Source of the DNA: Sediminispirochaeta smaragdinae DSM 11293
GTDB lineage: Bacteria; Spirochaetota; Spirochaetia; DSM-16054; Sediminispirochaetaceae
Direction of reading: 5' to 3'
Length of the DNA: 64,000 nt
Assembly (NCBI RefSeq): GCF_000143985.1
Contig: NC_014364.1
Span: 2,976,001 to 3,040,000 of the forward strand
The position numbers and the translations under genes were made by a program. This document shows positions 42,799 through 49,984 of this stretch, piece by piece (position 1 is the first letter of the stretch; the number at the start of each line of letters is the position of its first letter). The notes below the pieces were generated by a model, which was given only the letters and a program-made list of their open reading frames with translations, had not been told where the DNA came from and did no database searches.

Positions 42799-42913
42799 GT
42801 TTTAATTACTTATAATGTAAATAATTACACAATAATTCATTTTTATCAATTTTGTTTTTGTCTTCATTGCACCCTGTATTGCACCCTAAACGATTTTATG
42901 ATACAAGAATTTT

Positions 42914-43134
42914 ATGCCTCGGAAACCAGATCCATGGACAGTTAAGCGAATTCGCGGTTATTGATATTTTAAATTACGTGGAGAAGCTGTATATCATACA
43001 ACTGCTATTCATATCGACAACTGGAAACGAACTAAACCATTGGCAGAACATCATTCTTTTTGACATGAAACGTGAAAGGCTTATTGCCTTTGACGGGCGA
43101 GATATCAAAACGCCGGTAGTGGTAGTGTCAATAA
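42914..43134 (+). pseudogene. Integrase remnant, N-terminal part
   Basis: Reading MPRKPDPWTVKRIRGY-stop-YFKLRGEAVYHTTAIHI, then IDNWKRTKPLAEHH and a stop. It resembles the start of the prophage integrase (MPRKTEQFS..VYHFKLAGW). In-frame stops show decay. It is separated from its C-terminal part by the IS256-family element. Confidence 0.72.
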
Positions 43135-44449
43135 TCTTGCGCAAATTCTTTTTGCCTCAATCTGAAGAAATCACTTATAAGACCTGGTCCTCCCGATCGT
43201 AATCAATCAGCAGGTCCATATTCAGATACTTCCGTTCACTCCATGAAGAACCTGAGATGTGACGCAGCCGGGCCGCGACCAGCATCAGGGCAGATTCTCC
43301 ATCGGGGAATGAGCCGATTACTCGTGTCCTCCTTCTAATTTCTCGCATGATTCTTTCAAGACCATTGTTGGTCCTGATGCGCTTCCAGTGCTCCACCGGG
43401 AAATGATAGTACGAAAAGGTTTCGAGGGATCCTTCCCGCACCAGAGCCGCCGCTTTGTGAAGTTTCATATCCATGAGCTTCTGCGCAATGAGATCCTTTT
43501 TCCGGATTGCCTCTTCCTTGTTTTCCTGGGCATGAATTGCCTTCAGCATTGTGGCAACCTCTTTCACTTTGCCATGGGGAACAAAGCTGAACACATTCCG
43601 GTAGAAGTGGACGACACAGCGTTGCCAGCGTGCCTGGGGATAAAACTCCGGAATCGATTCGACTAACCCCAAAGATTTGTCGGAGATGAACATATCGACA
43701 GTCGCAAGGCCGCGTTCTTTGAGATACCTCAAGAAGCGTTGCCAGCTGTCCTTATCTTCCTTAGTGCCCTCTGCAACCCCGATAATATCCCGAAATCCAT
43801 CCTGATTGACACCAATGGCAACCAGAACCGACACATTTCTCACTTCACCGGCCCAGGATCGCTTCATCCAGATCCCGTCCAGATACACATAGGCGTAATG
43901 GCTCTCAAGCGGCAGATTCCGCCACTTCTCGATTTCTTCGTAGATTTTCTTGTTGAGATTACTGATCGTTCCCGGTGACACCTTTGCTCCCCACAGGGCT
44001 TCTGTGATGTCTTCGACTCTCCGCACCGACACTCCTGCCAAGTACATTTCCACCATCGCTTCCTCTACGGAAATCTCCCGGCGTTTGTACCGTTCAATGA
44101 TCGCCGTTTCGAAGGTTACCTTCTTCAACTTGGGCATCTGAATGGTTACTTCACCAGCCTTGGTCAACAGCTTTCGGTTATAATGGCCGGCTCGATACCC
44201 CTTCCGATCTGTGTTTCTCTCATGCTTCTGGGCATTGACTAATTGCTCGGCTTCAGCTTCCAGCATGGCATTCAACGTCTCTTCGACAGTTTCCCGTACA
44301 AATTCCCCCAAATGGGCTTTAACTTCTTCCTCATTTATCTCGATAATCTTACTGTTCATATAGTCCTCTTTCTGACTTGGTTTTGGTCGTACTTAATCAA
44401 TCGTCAGATTGAGGACTTTCTTTTTATCGAAATTAGAATTTGCGCAAGA
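43135..44449. mobile_element. IS256-family insertion sequence
   Basis: 1315 bp ending in perfect 15-bp inverted repeats TCTTGCGCAAATTCT (43135-43149 and inverse at 44435-44449), with further imperfect match (CTCAATCTGA) inside. It holds one transposase on the minus strand. It lies between two halves of a decayed integrase. No clear 8-9 bp target duplication is visible, so one flank may have been deleted. Confidence 0.9.
43175..44359 (-). CDS. IS256-family transposase
   Basis: 394 aa, normal family length and uninterrupted. DDE triad: Asp161 (VYLDGIWMKRSWAGEVRNVS), Asp227 (MFISDKSLGLVESI) and Glu335 (NNGLERIMREIRRRTRVIGS), with the IS256 C/H motif QRCVVHFYRN between the second and third. The N-terminal ETVEETLNAMLEAEAEQLVN is also typical. 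Probably active or recently so. Confidence 0.95.
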   Translation of the reverse strand: MNSKIIEINEEEVKAHLGEFVRETVEETLNAMLEAEAEQLVNAQKHERNTDRKGYRAGHYNRKLLTKAGEVTIQMPKLKKVTFETAIIERYKRREISVEEAMVEMYLAGVSVRRVEDITEALWGAKVSPGTISNLNKKIYEEIEKWRNLPLESHYAYVYLDGIWMKRSWAGEVRNVSVLVAIGVNQDGFRDIIGVAEGTKEDKDSWQRFLRYLKERGLATVDMFISDKSLGLVESIPEFYPQARWQRCVVHFYRNVFSFVPHGKVKEVATMLKAIHAQENKEEAIRKKDLIAQKLMDMKLHKAAALVREGSLETFSYYHFPVEHWKRIRTNNGLERIMREIRRRTRVIGSFPDGESALMLVAARLRHISGSSWSERKYLNMDLLIDYDREDQVL

Positions 44450-44999
44450 TATTATACGTTATCCCGGTAGTTCACCACTCAGAAAGAGGAGTTCCAACCG
44501 ACGAGGAGGTGGCACTTCTTTTCCCCTCAGATTTTGATTCATTCAGACGGCCGTAGAATAGAGAAGATAAGCTACCTGTCATTGGAAATAGAAAAGCCAA
44601 AGGAACTCGTTTCCCTATTGGAGTCCCTTGTGCCCTTGCTTTCTCTTCTGGTATGCGAACCTCAGAACTTCGAGCCTTGACTCACACCGCAACTCATCCA
44701 GAATTCGGAGGCCTTGTCGTTGCTCAGACTATCAACCGTGATACCGAGCCTGCACCACCTAAGGCAAATAGCGTTCGAGCCATACCTTTACCCCTACAAT
44801 ACACGAATGCGGACAATTCTTGCATCTGCTCACCTTGATCCATATTTTGATAATATACATGGTTTCCGATTGTCAACAACAGCTACCGACGCAATCTTGA
44901 GAGCATTCACTGGCCACAAGTCGCCCGATATGACAAACACCCGGAACGATAGCACAAATTGTGACAAAAGAATTATCAGATTGAAGCAGTTGTTCGACG
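44450..44999 (+). pseudogene. Integrase remnant, C-terminal part
   Basis: Fragments in different frames: VPTDEEVALLFPSDFDSF, then ALAFSSGMRTSELRALTH (the Arg-I box), NSVRAIPLPLQ, then HGFRLSTTATDAILRAFTGH and KSPDMTNTRND (the H-x-x-R and GH...Y region with losses). Frameshifts and a lost Tyr make it nonfunctional. It pairs with the N-terminal remnant at 42914 across the IS element. Confidence 0.75.
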
Positions 45000-45003
45000 T
45001 CTT

Positions 45004-45747
45004 TTACTTTATTTCCTTTTTCATACAAATGCTATTGCTATTCCCCTTGTATTCTCCATAATTCTCTATTCGCTTATACCCTATGCTTTCATATAGTTTT
45101 TGGGCAACTTGTTGTTTTATTCCGGTTTCAAGTATTAATGTGTCCACACCTTTTTCCACAGCACATTCTTCAAGTTCTTTTAGAATCCTTCTTGATAATC
45201 CTTTTCCCCGATAATTTTTATTAATATAAACACGTTTAATTTCAAAAACTTTTTCCTCATATCGCTTTAAACATCCACATCCAATTGGATTTCTATCATA
45301 ATAAAGAACAACTACCAATGCACCATCACTCAAGACGTTCAACTTATCATATTCGTTCTGGATATTTGGATACATACTCCATAACTCATGATTTAATTCA
45401 TTTATCAGCGTCAGATAATCAGCATCGTTTATATTTGTTCGCTTGATACTATATCCTTCAGCAATATCTTTTACGAGAATTGTATCGCATTCTGCTCCGC
45501 TTAGCCTAAATTGCCTAATTTCTTGATATTCACTTGAATTGTACCAATCGTTAAATTCTATTTCATTTTCAAACTTTATGATAACTGTTTTTGAATATTT
45601 ATAACTTCCTTCAAGAATCCTTGGAGTATTGTCGACTGCTATATAAGTTCCTTTGTATTTTGAAAAAACTGCATCACATGCATCAAGATATTTTTGATAT
45701 ATTAGAGGATCAACAATTTTGATGTTAGCTATAAAATAAACAGCCAT
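45004..45747 (-). CDS. DUF1330-GNAT fusion protein
   Basis: 247 aa. Residues 1-95 match DUF1330 (YFIANIKIVDPLIYQKYLDA, VIIKFENEIEFNDWYNSSEY), a small ferredoxin-like fold. Residues about 98-245 are a GNAT N-acetyltransferase (VFEIKRVYINKNYRGKGLSR, RILKELEECAVEKGVDTLIL, YESIGYKRI) with the acetyl-CoA loop NYRGKG. The substrate is unknown. AT-rich, oriented with the other cassettes; the metallo-beta-lactamase half-site lies upstream, while downstream it abuts the integrase remnant with no attC, so its cassette is truncated. Confidence 0.8.
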   Translation of the reverse strand: MAVYFIANIKIVDPLIYQKYLDACDAVFSKYKGTYIAVDNTPRILEGSYKYSKTVIIKFENEIEFNDWYNSSEYQEIRQFRLSGAECDTILVKDIAEGYSIKRTNINDADYLTLINELNHELWSMYPNIQNEYDKLNVLSDGALVVVLYYDRNPIGCGCLKRYEEKVFEIKRVYINKNYRGKGLSRRILKELEECAVEKGVDTLILETGIKQQVAQKLYESIGYKRIENYGEYKGNSNSICMKKEIK

Positions 45748-45908
45748 TATTTTTATTCCCCCTATAAAAGTTGAAAGTCAGACGTTATGTTTTTCAAACA
45801 GTATCATCTTTTGAGTTTTTGCTCTTTTTTATGAATTATACCATATACTTTTGTCGTTCAAAGTTTACTTTCTCAAGAAGACACTCCTCCATCCAATCCA
45901 CAGAACAA

Positions 45909-45948
45909 ACCATGGCAGTAGCCTCGTTTGCTTCAATTGGTGGTTATG
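45909..45948 (-). repeat. attC 5' half-site after metallo-beta-lactamase
   Basis: Minus-strand CATAACCACCAATTGAAGC, then AAACGAGGCTACTGCCATGG, about 80 percent like the 5' arm at 40735. Homology continues to about 45800 (shared TATGGTATAAT and AAAGAGCA), but the 3' arm with GCTCAATTG/GTTATG is missing. It lies 46 nt after the lactamase stop. Confidence 0.62.
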
Positions 45949-45994
45949 TGGGGCTTTGCCGATTATTATTTACCTTGGCATGATTGGTGAAACG

Positions 45995-46825
45995 CTATGG
46001 CAAAACAGAAATCGTATTTTCAATTACGCCAGGATCAAATCGAATTCCATGTCCTGGAATTACGGCAACACAATCGAAATCCCGTAATCGTTCCACGGAT
46101 GATTTCCATGTATCCATGTTTGCATCCGCTCTATTTCCAGTTCCATTGCCTACCCGCAACATGCATCCACCAAATAATATTTTTCGCTCTGGGAAATACA
46201 CGACTATGTTATCAGGAGCATGTGTTTCCCCAGGGAAAAAAACTTCAATTGGTTCATCTCCCACAGTAAAATGATACCCTTCCGTTAATTGAAATATCTG
46301 CGATGGTCCTACATAGGGAATAGTTTCATGTCGTTTCAAGAATTTTTCATTTCCCGGGCCTTCCAGCCACCCCATTGTTAGCTGTCTAGTGGCTTCCCCA
46401 CGTTCACGAAGTAATGATACAGTTTTATCGGAACCGATAATTGGTATATTTCTGTGTAAAAGCGCATCGTTTCCGCCAAGATTATCTACATGGTAACCTG
46501 TATTAATTTCAATGAATTGACGATTACCATATTGCTTATTTATCCAATCCAGTACGTTCTCGGTAGCCTCTGGAGTATATGGAGTGTCGACAAAGACCGC
46601 ATATTTTTCTCCGATCAAAACAACTAACGAGTTCCCCCCCCATGGGAATTTATGCGTAATGACAAAAGCATTGGGAAGAATTTCGCGTACTTCGAGTTCG
46701 TCATTTAATCTGATAACAGGATATTCTGGTTGTGTTTGCGCAATCAACGACAAGTCAGTTAGAACAAAGAAAATAATTAACATAACATTACGGATTGGAT
46801 TATAGTAATTCCTGAAAAGATTCAT
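45995..46825 (-). CDS. blaSPS-1: Subclass B1-like metallo-beta-lactamase with Gly at ligand position 116
   Basis: 276 aa with signal peptide (to about residue 30). Metal sites: N-T-G110-Y-H112-V-D114-NLGGN, H202 in GETHAPDN, C221 in LFGGCML, H259 in IPGHG. Position 116 of the standard numbering, His in B1 and Asn in B2 enzymes, is Gly here. I recall exactly this noncanonical zinc-1 site from SPS-1 of Sediminispirochaeta smaragdinae, a periplasmic carbapenem-hydrolysing enzyme; identity is by memory, not comparison. It is arranged as an integron cassette between an attC and a half-site. The start follows AAGGAACC with ATG at 46825. Confidence 0.85.
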   Translation of the reverse strand: MNLFRNYYNPIRNVMLIIFFVLTDLSLIAQTQPEYPVIRLNDELEVREILPNAFVITHKFPWGGNSLVVLIGEKYAVFVDTPYTPEATENVLDWINKQYGNRQFIEINTGYHVDNLGGNDALLHRNIPIIGSDKTVSLLRERGEATRQLTMGWLEGPGNEKFLKRHETIPYVGPSQIFQLTEGYHFTVGDEPIEVFFPGETHAPDNIVVYFPERKILFGGCMLRVGNGTGNRADANMDTWKSSVERLRDFDCVAVIPGHGIRFDPGVIENTISVLP

Positions 46826-46890
46826 ATTAGGTTCCTTGCTTTACAAAGGTTTTTATTACATACACGATTTGCACTTAGTATTCAAGACCT

Positions 46891-47039
46891 CATAACGCCC
46901 GGGTCAGGAGCGCCCTCGGTCCTGACCCGAAGGCGAAGGATTTGGCACGTGTTTTTGCGATCATCGCTTATCGCCTCTACCCTAACAAAATAGCAAAAAC
47001 CGTGACAAAAAACGGCGTCTACTGCACCCGTTTGTTAAG
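46891..47039 (-). repeat. attC recombination site after relBE
   Basis: Minus-strand ends CTTAACAAACGGGTGCAG and CTGACCCGGGCGTTATG. The L boxes pair GGGTGCAG with CTGACCC, leaving a single extrahelical G; the cores pair TTAAC with GTTA. Inside, GGTTTTTGC and GCAAAAAC are complementary. About 149 bp, upper range for attC. It lies between relE and the metallo-beta-lactamase. The remaining stretch 47040-47180 holds nothing I can call. Confidence 0.82.
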
Positions 47040-47180
47040 GATACGCCTCTTTTGCTTTATCTGCATTATTTTTATTTAGTTCTTAAACCGGTTTTTAATA
47101 TTAATTAGTCCTAAAATTTCACTTCCGCTGGAGCTTTTCTTAATTTCTTCAGGTTTCGCTACCATTGGGATATATATTCT

Positions 47181-47453
47181 TTAATTATATGCATCCTTTC
47201 TATCTTCAATATCAACGATAAAAACAATAACTTTATCATTATCTGTTTCATAAAACAGTCGGAATTTTCCAATTCGGTATCTATATAATCCAGTTAGTTC
47301 ACCCTTTAATTTCTTTATATTAGCTCCAAAGTATGGATTCTTTCTAAGAAATGGATATACGTAATCGGTGATTTTCTTATACAAATTCTTATATTTAGTC
47401 TTACTGATTTTTTTCTGAAAATGTTCAGTTTCAGCTATTTTATATTTATCCAA
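47181..47453 (-). CDS. relE: RelE/ParE-family toxin
   Basis: 90 aa. KKITDYVYPFLRKNPYFGAN, IKKLKGELTGLYRYRIGKFR, LFYETDNDKVIVFIVDIEDR are the RelE fold strands with the conserved R-Y-R-I-G-x-F-R-L. An mRNA interferase or gyrase-targeting toxin kept in check by the overlapping antitoxin (8-nt overlap). Toxin-antitoxin cassettes are frequent in chromosomal integrons, where they stabilise arrays. Confidence 0.88.
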   Translation of the reverse strand: MDKYKIAETEHFQKKISKTKYKNLYKKITDYVYPFLRKNPYFGANIKKLKGELTGLYRYRIGKFRLFYETDNDKVIVFIVDIEDRKDAYN

Positions 47454-47688
47454 CGATTCTATACTTCCCTTCTTTTACTTCCTTTCTACCTTGTTGTAAG
47501 CTTTTAAGAAGGTTTTCATCATTCATGATTTCATCCATTTCATTATCACTCACAAAACTTTCTTCTGTAAGAAACGCGATTGTTGCATATTCAATGAAAT
47601 TCGATATAGATCGTCTATGACCATCAGCGGCTGTTTTTATAAGATTATATGTATCATCATCAACACGCATTGTTATCGTTTTAGCCAT
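47446..47688 (-). CDS. relB: Ribbon-helix-helix antitoxin (RelB/CopG type)
   Basis: 80 aa. N-terminal ribbon-helix-helix (KTITMRVDDDTYNLIKTAAD, GHRRSISNFIEYA) for DNA binding and an acidic C-terminus (FVSDNEMDEIMNDENLLKSL) that wraps the toxin. GGAG precedes the ATG. It probably autorepresses the promoter at 47707-47735. Confidence 0.85.
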   Translation of the reverse strand: MAKTITMRVDDDTYNLIKTAADGHRRSISNFIEYATIAFLTEESFVSDNEMDEIMNDENLLKSLQQGRKEVKEGKYRIVG

Positions 47689-47706
47689 GGTTGACTCCTT
47701 TATTCA

Positions 47707-47735
47707 AATTTATTCTTAAATATTCATTTTGTCAA
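47707..47735 (-). promoter_or_regulatory. relBE promoter
   Basis: Minus-strand TTGACA (47730-47735) and TAAATT (47707-47712) separated by 17 bp, ending just upstream of the GGAG and ATG of relB. Confidence 0.65.
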
Positions 47736-47789
47736 TAAAAACAGCTAATTCTATAAATTCTTATGTAATCCTGAGGTGTATTCCTTATA

Positions 47790-47960
47790 ACATAATAGAT
47801 TGCTCCGTTTGGGTAGAAAAGTGTTCATAGTTTTTTTCATTGTACATAATCCGCATATTGTCTGTTCTGGGGATACCAATGGACTCTATGCAGCAATGGC
47901 CTTATTGTCTATTTTGATTAACCGATAATCCGACAAAACACGATACCGTTCCGGCTGATC
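47790..47960 (-). repeat. Cassette-leader repeat, copy B
   Basis: Homologous to 42284-42580 (shared CAGAACA, TTCTAC-CA-ACG and CTATTATGTTAT). It lies upstream of relB, the first gene of the outer cassette group, as copy A lies upstream of the AAA-TIR gene. Possibly attI-like. Confidence 0.6.
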
Positions 47961-47998
47961 GCTCACTCAAAAACACATGCCAAATCCTTCACTTCGCT
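47957..47998 (+). repeat. Inverted attC fragment
   Basis: Plus-strand AAAAACACATGCCAAATCCT, then TCACTTCGCTCAGGA resembles the interior of the attC at 46891-47039 on the opposite strand (AAAACACGTGCCAAATCCTT, CGCC..GGTCAGGA). A leftover piece of a cassette site in reverse orientation. Confidence 0.55.
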
Positions 47999-48087
47999 CA
48001 GGAACTATAAGAGAGATCCCCCGTTTATTTTTAGTGCCTCTTTCTATGAACCTCTTTGCCAAAACATCAATTTTACCATTTTCGACG

Positions 48088-48474
48088 TTATCGTATATTT
48101 CCTCCTCCCCTGTTTTCAACCATATCGTAATTTTTGCGTGCAGTTTTTACTGCGTCGCTATGAAGCTCGGCCCATTGTATCAATGCTTGTAAAGGTTCAG
48201 ATATAGAACGACCAAGATCTGTCAAGCTATATTCCACGCTAGGTGGTTTCGTGGGAAATACTTCACGATTCACATAACCGCACCGCTGAAGATTTCGCAA
48301 AGTCTGAGTAAGCATCCGCTGGGATATATCTGGTATATGTCGCCGTAATTGTCCGAAACGATATGGCCGCTCGGCAAGCATGATTATTATAAGTGTGTTC
48401 CATTTTCCGCTGATATCGGCCAGAACGCTGCGAACAGGGCAGTCGAGTACTTTTTGTTGATCATCATTTTGCAT
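48088..48474 (-). CDS. HxlR-family transcription regulator
   Basis: 128 aa. CPVRSVLADISGKWNTLIII starts with the conserved Cys12 used as a redox or electrophile sensor in many HxlR proteins; the winged helix includes LRRHIPDISQRMLTQTLRNL and VEYSLTDLGRSI. Divergent from the oxidoreductase gene at 48680, which it probably controls from the intergenic palindromes. Good ORF length for the family. Confidence 0.9.
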   Translation of the reverse strand: MQNDDQQKVLDCPVRSVLADISGKWNTLIIIMLAERPYRFGQLRRHIPDISQRMLTQTLRNLQRCGYVNREVFPTKPPSVEYSLTDLGRSISEPLQALIQWAELHSDAVKTARKNYDMVENRGGGNIR

Positions 48475-48536
48475 GCAAATTCCCCCTATCTCTTCTGTGA
48501 CATTATATGAAACAATATGAATTCTCGCTCCGTAGA

Positions 48537-48646
48537 TTACTTTAAAGTAACTACCAGCCCAAAAACTGCCTTCTTGACGACCTATATCGGTTTTCTTTTA
48601 TTATATATGTACTCTCTGTTTGAGAGCAACTCTAATTTATAGAGTT
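48537..48646. promoter_or_regulatory. Operator palindromes between hxlR-like and oxidoreductase genes
   Basis: TTACTTTAAAGTAA (48537-48550) is a perfect 14-bp palindrome. AACTCTA-n5-TAGAGTT (48628-48646) is a second dyad close to the oxidoreductase start. Likely HxlR sites. Confidence 0.6.
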
Positions 48647-48679
48647 ACTTAAAACATATTATTTAGAAGGATTCTTTGT

Positions 48680-49591
48680 ATGAAAGCAGTAAGGTTTAGT
48701 GAATTTGGTGGTCCTGAAGTCCTGCAGCTGGTCGAAGCTGACGAACCACACGCAGGGGCAGGCCAGGTACGAATCGCGGTTCATGCCGCGGGAATCAACC
48801 CGGCAGACTGGAAAATTCGTGCCGGATATCTCAAGGAGCACATGCCCATTCCATTTCCATCGGGAACCGGATTCGAGGCATCAGGTGTCGTTGACGAAAT
48901 CGGAGAAGGTGTTACTGGTATATCTGTCGGCGATGCTGTTTTCGGCTTCGGCATTAATACGGTCGCGCAGTACGCAGTACTCACAAGCTGGTCAAGAAAA
49001 CCAAAAGAGCTCTCCTTTGAGGAAGCTGCCGGTTATCCAACGGCGGTTGAAACGGCAACGCGCGTCTTGGGATCAGTTAATTTGAAATCCGGAGACACCA
49101 TTTTGGTGGATGGTGCAGCAGGCGGCGTAGGTACTGCCATGATTCAGCTCGCACGCCATCGGGGCTTTCACGTGATCGGAACATCGAGTGAGCCCAAACA
49201 TGAATATCTGCGGTCTTTTGGGGCGCTTCCCACTACATATGGTTCAGGACTTGCCGACCGCGTCAAAAAACTTGCACCGAACGGAGTAAATGCAGCATTT
49301 GATTTTGCGGGAGCGGGAAGCATCCCTGAATTGGTTGATATAGTCGGCGATCCTTCCCGTGTGGTAACGATTGCGGATATGGCGGCCGTACAAAAATACG
49401 GGGTATTAGGAGCCTTTACGGGTAATCAAAAGAACCCTGAACTTGTTTTTCAGGAAGCCGCAACGCTGCATTCCGCGGGCGCTTTTAGAATGCCTATTGA
49501 TGAAGTTTTTCCTTTTGAAAGAATTGCAGACGCGCATAGAAAAAGTGAATCGGGAAGAGTGAAGGGAAAACTGGTAGTCAAAATTTCTTAA
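48680..49591 (+). CDS. NADP-dependent quinone oxidoreductase-like (zinc-free MDR)
   Basis: 303 aa. Medium-chain dehydrogenase fold: N-terminal GroES-like domain (VRFSEFGGPEVLQLVEADEP, INPADWKIRAGYL), then the nucleotide-binding domain with VDGAAGGVGTAMIQLARHRG. No structural or catalytic zinc Cys sets, as in quinone oxidoreductases. Divergent HxlR regulator suggests induction by quinones or aldehydes. AGAAGGA before ATG. Confidence 0.9.
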   Translation: MKAVRFSEFGGPEVLQLVEADEPHAGAGQVRIAVHAAGINPADWKIRAGYLKEHMPIPFPSGTGFEASGVVDEIGEGVTGISVGDAVFGFGINTVAQYAVLTSWSRKPKELSFEEAAGYPTAVETATRVLGSVNLKSGDTILVDGAAGGVGTAMIQLARHRGFHVIGTSSEPKHEYLRSFGALPTTYGSGLADRVKKLAPNGVNAAFDFAGAGSIPELVDIVGDPSRVVTIADMAAVQKYGVLGAFTGNQKNPELVFQEAATLHSAGAFRMPIDEVFPFERIADAHRKSESGRVKGKLVVKIS

Positions 49592-49609
49592 TGAATAGAT
49601 TTCATAGCT

Positions 49610-49644
49610 GTCCATAATAAACCCTTCTGTGGATTATTTTGGAC
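49610..49644. terminator. Weak hairpin between convergent genes
   Basis: GTCCA/TGGAC and AATAA/TTATT arms around a T-T mismatch lie between the plus-strand oxidoreductase and the minus-strand catabolic operon end. Position suggests a shared terminator; the stem is AT-rich. Confidence 0.35.
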
Positions 49645-49714
49645 GGTTATAAATCTTAAAAAAAACGATCGGGAACAAAGACTCGGAGAAAGATCTGCCG
49701 GGTGGTCGGGGGCA

Positions 49715-49984
49715 TCAATCCTTAGATTCTTCGCAGAAAGCCTCCAGGGTAACGGGAAAAAGCGGAAAGCGTGGAGTATCCGCCTCGACGGCCTCTTTCG
49801 GCACTCCTAGCTCCCTGGCAATGATGGAGGCGACAAGAGGCCCGCAGGTTCTTCCCTGGCAAAGCCCCATACCGGCCCGACAGAAGCGTTTTACCTCGGC
49901 AACGCTCCGGCAACCTGCCCGTACCGCCTGGATAATTTCTTCTTCGCTTATCTCTTCACATCGGCAAATAATACGAGACCTCAC
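49715..49984 (-). CDS. BFD-like [2Fe-2S] protein of the oxidase complex
   Basis: 89 aa. CRCEEISEEEIIQAVRAGCR and CRAGMGLCQGRTC form the bacterioferritin-associated-ferredoxin-like cluster motif found in the HcnB/opine-oxidase/sarcosine-oxidase families, here as a separate subunit. It probably passes electrons from the flavoprotein encoded just upstream (ATGA overlap). Last gene of the operon. Confidence 0.82.
   Translation of the reverse strand: MRSRIICRCEEISEEEIIQAVRAGCRSVAEVKRFCRAGMGLCQGRTCGPLVASIIARELGVPKEAVEADTPRFPLFPVTLEAFCEESKD

Noticed and set aside
42852-43202. 116-codon ORF spanning attR flank and IS left end
   Set aside because: It crosses the IS end and lies over the integrase remnant in another frame; a chance frame.
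43127-44457. Target-site duplication of the IS256-family element
   Set aside because: The 8-9 bp on the two sides do not match, so none is claimed.
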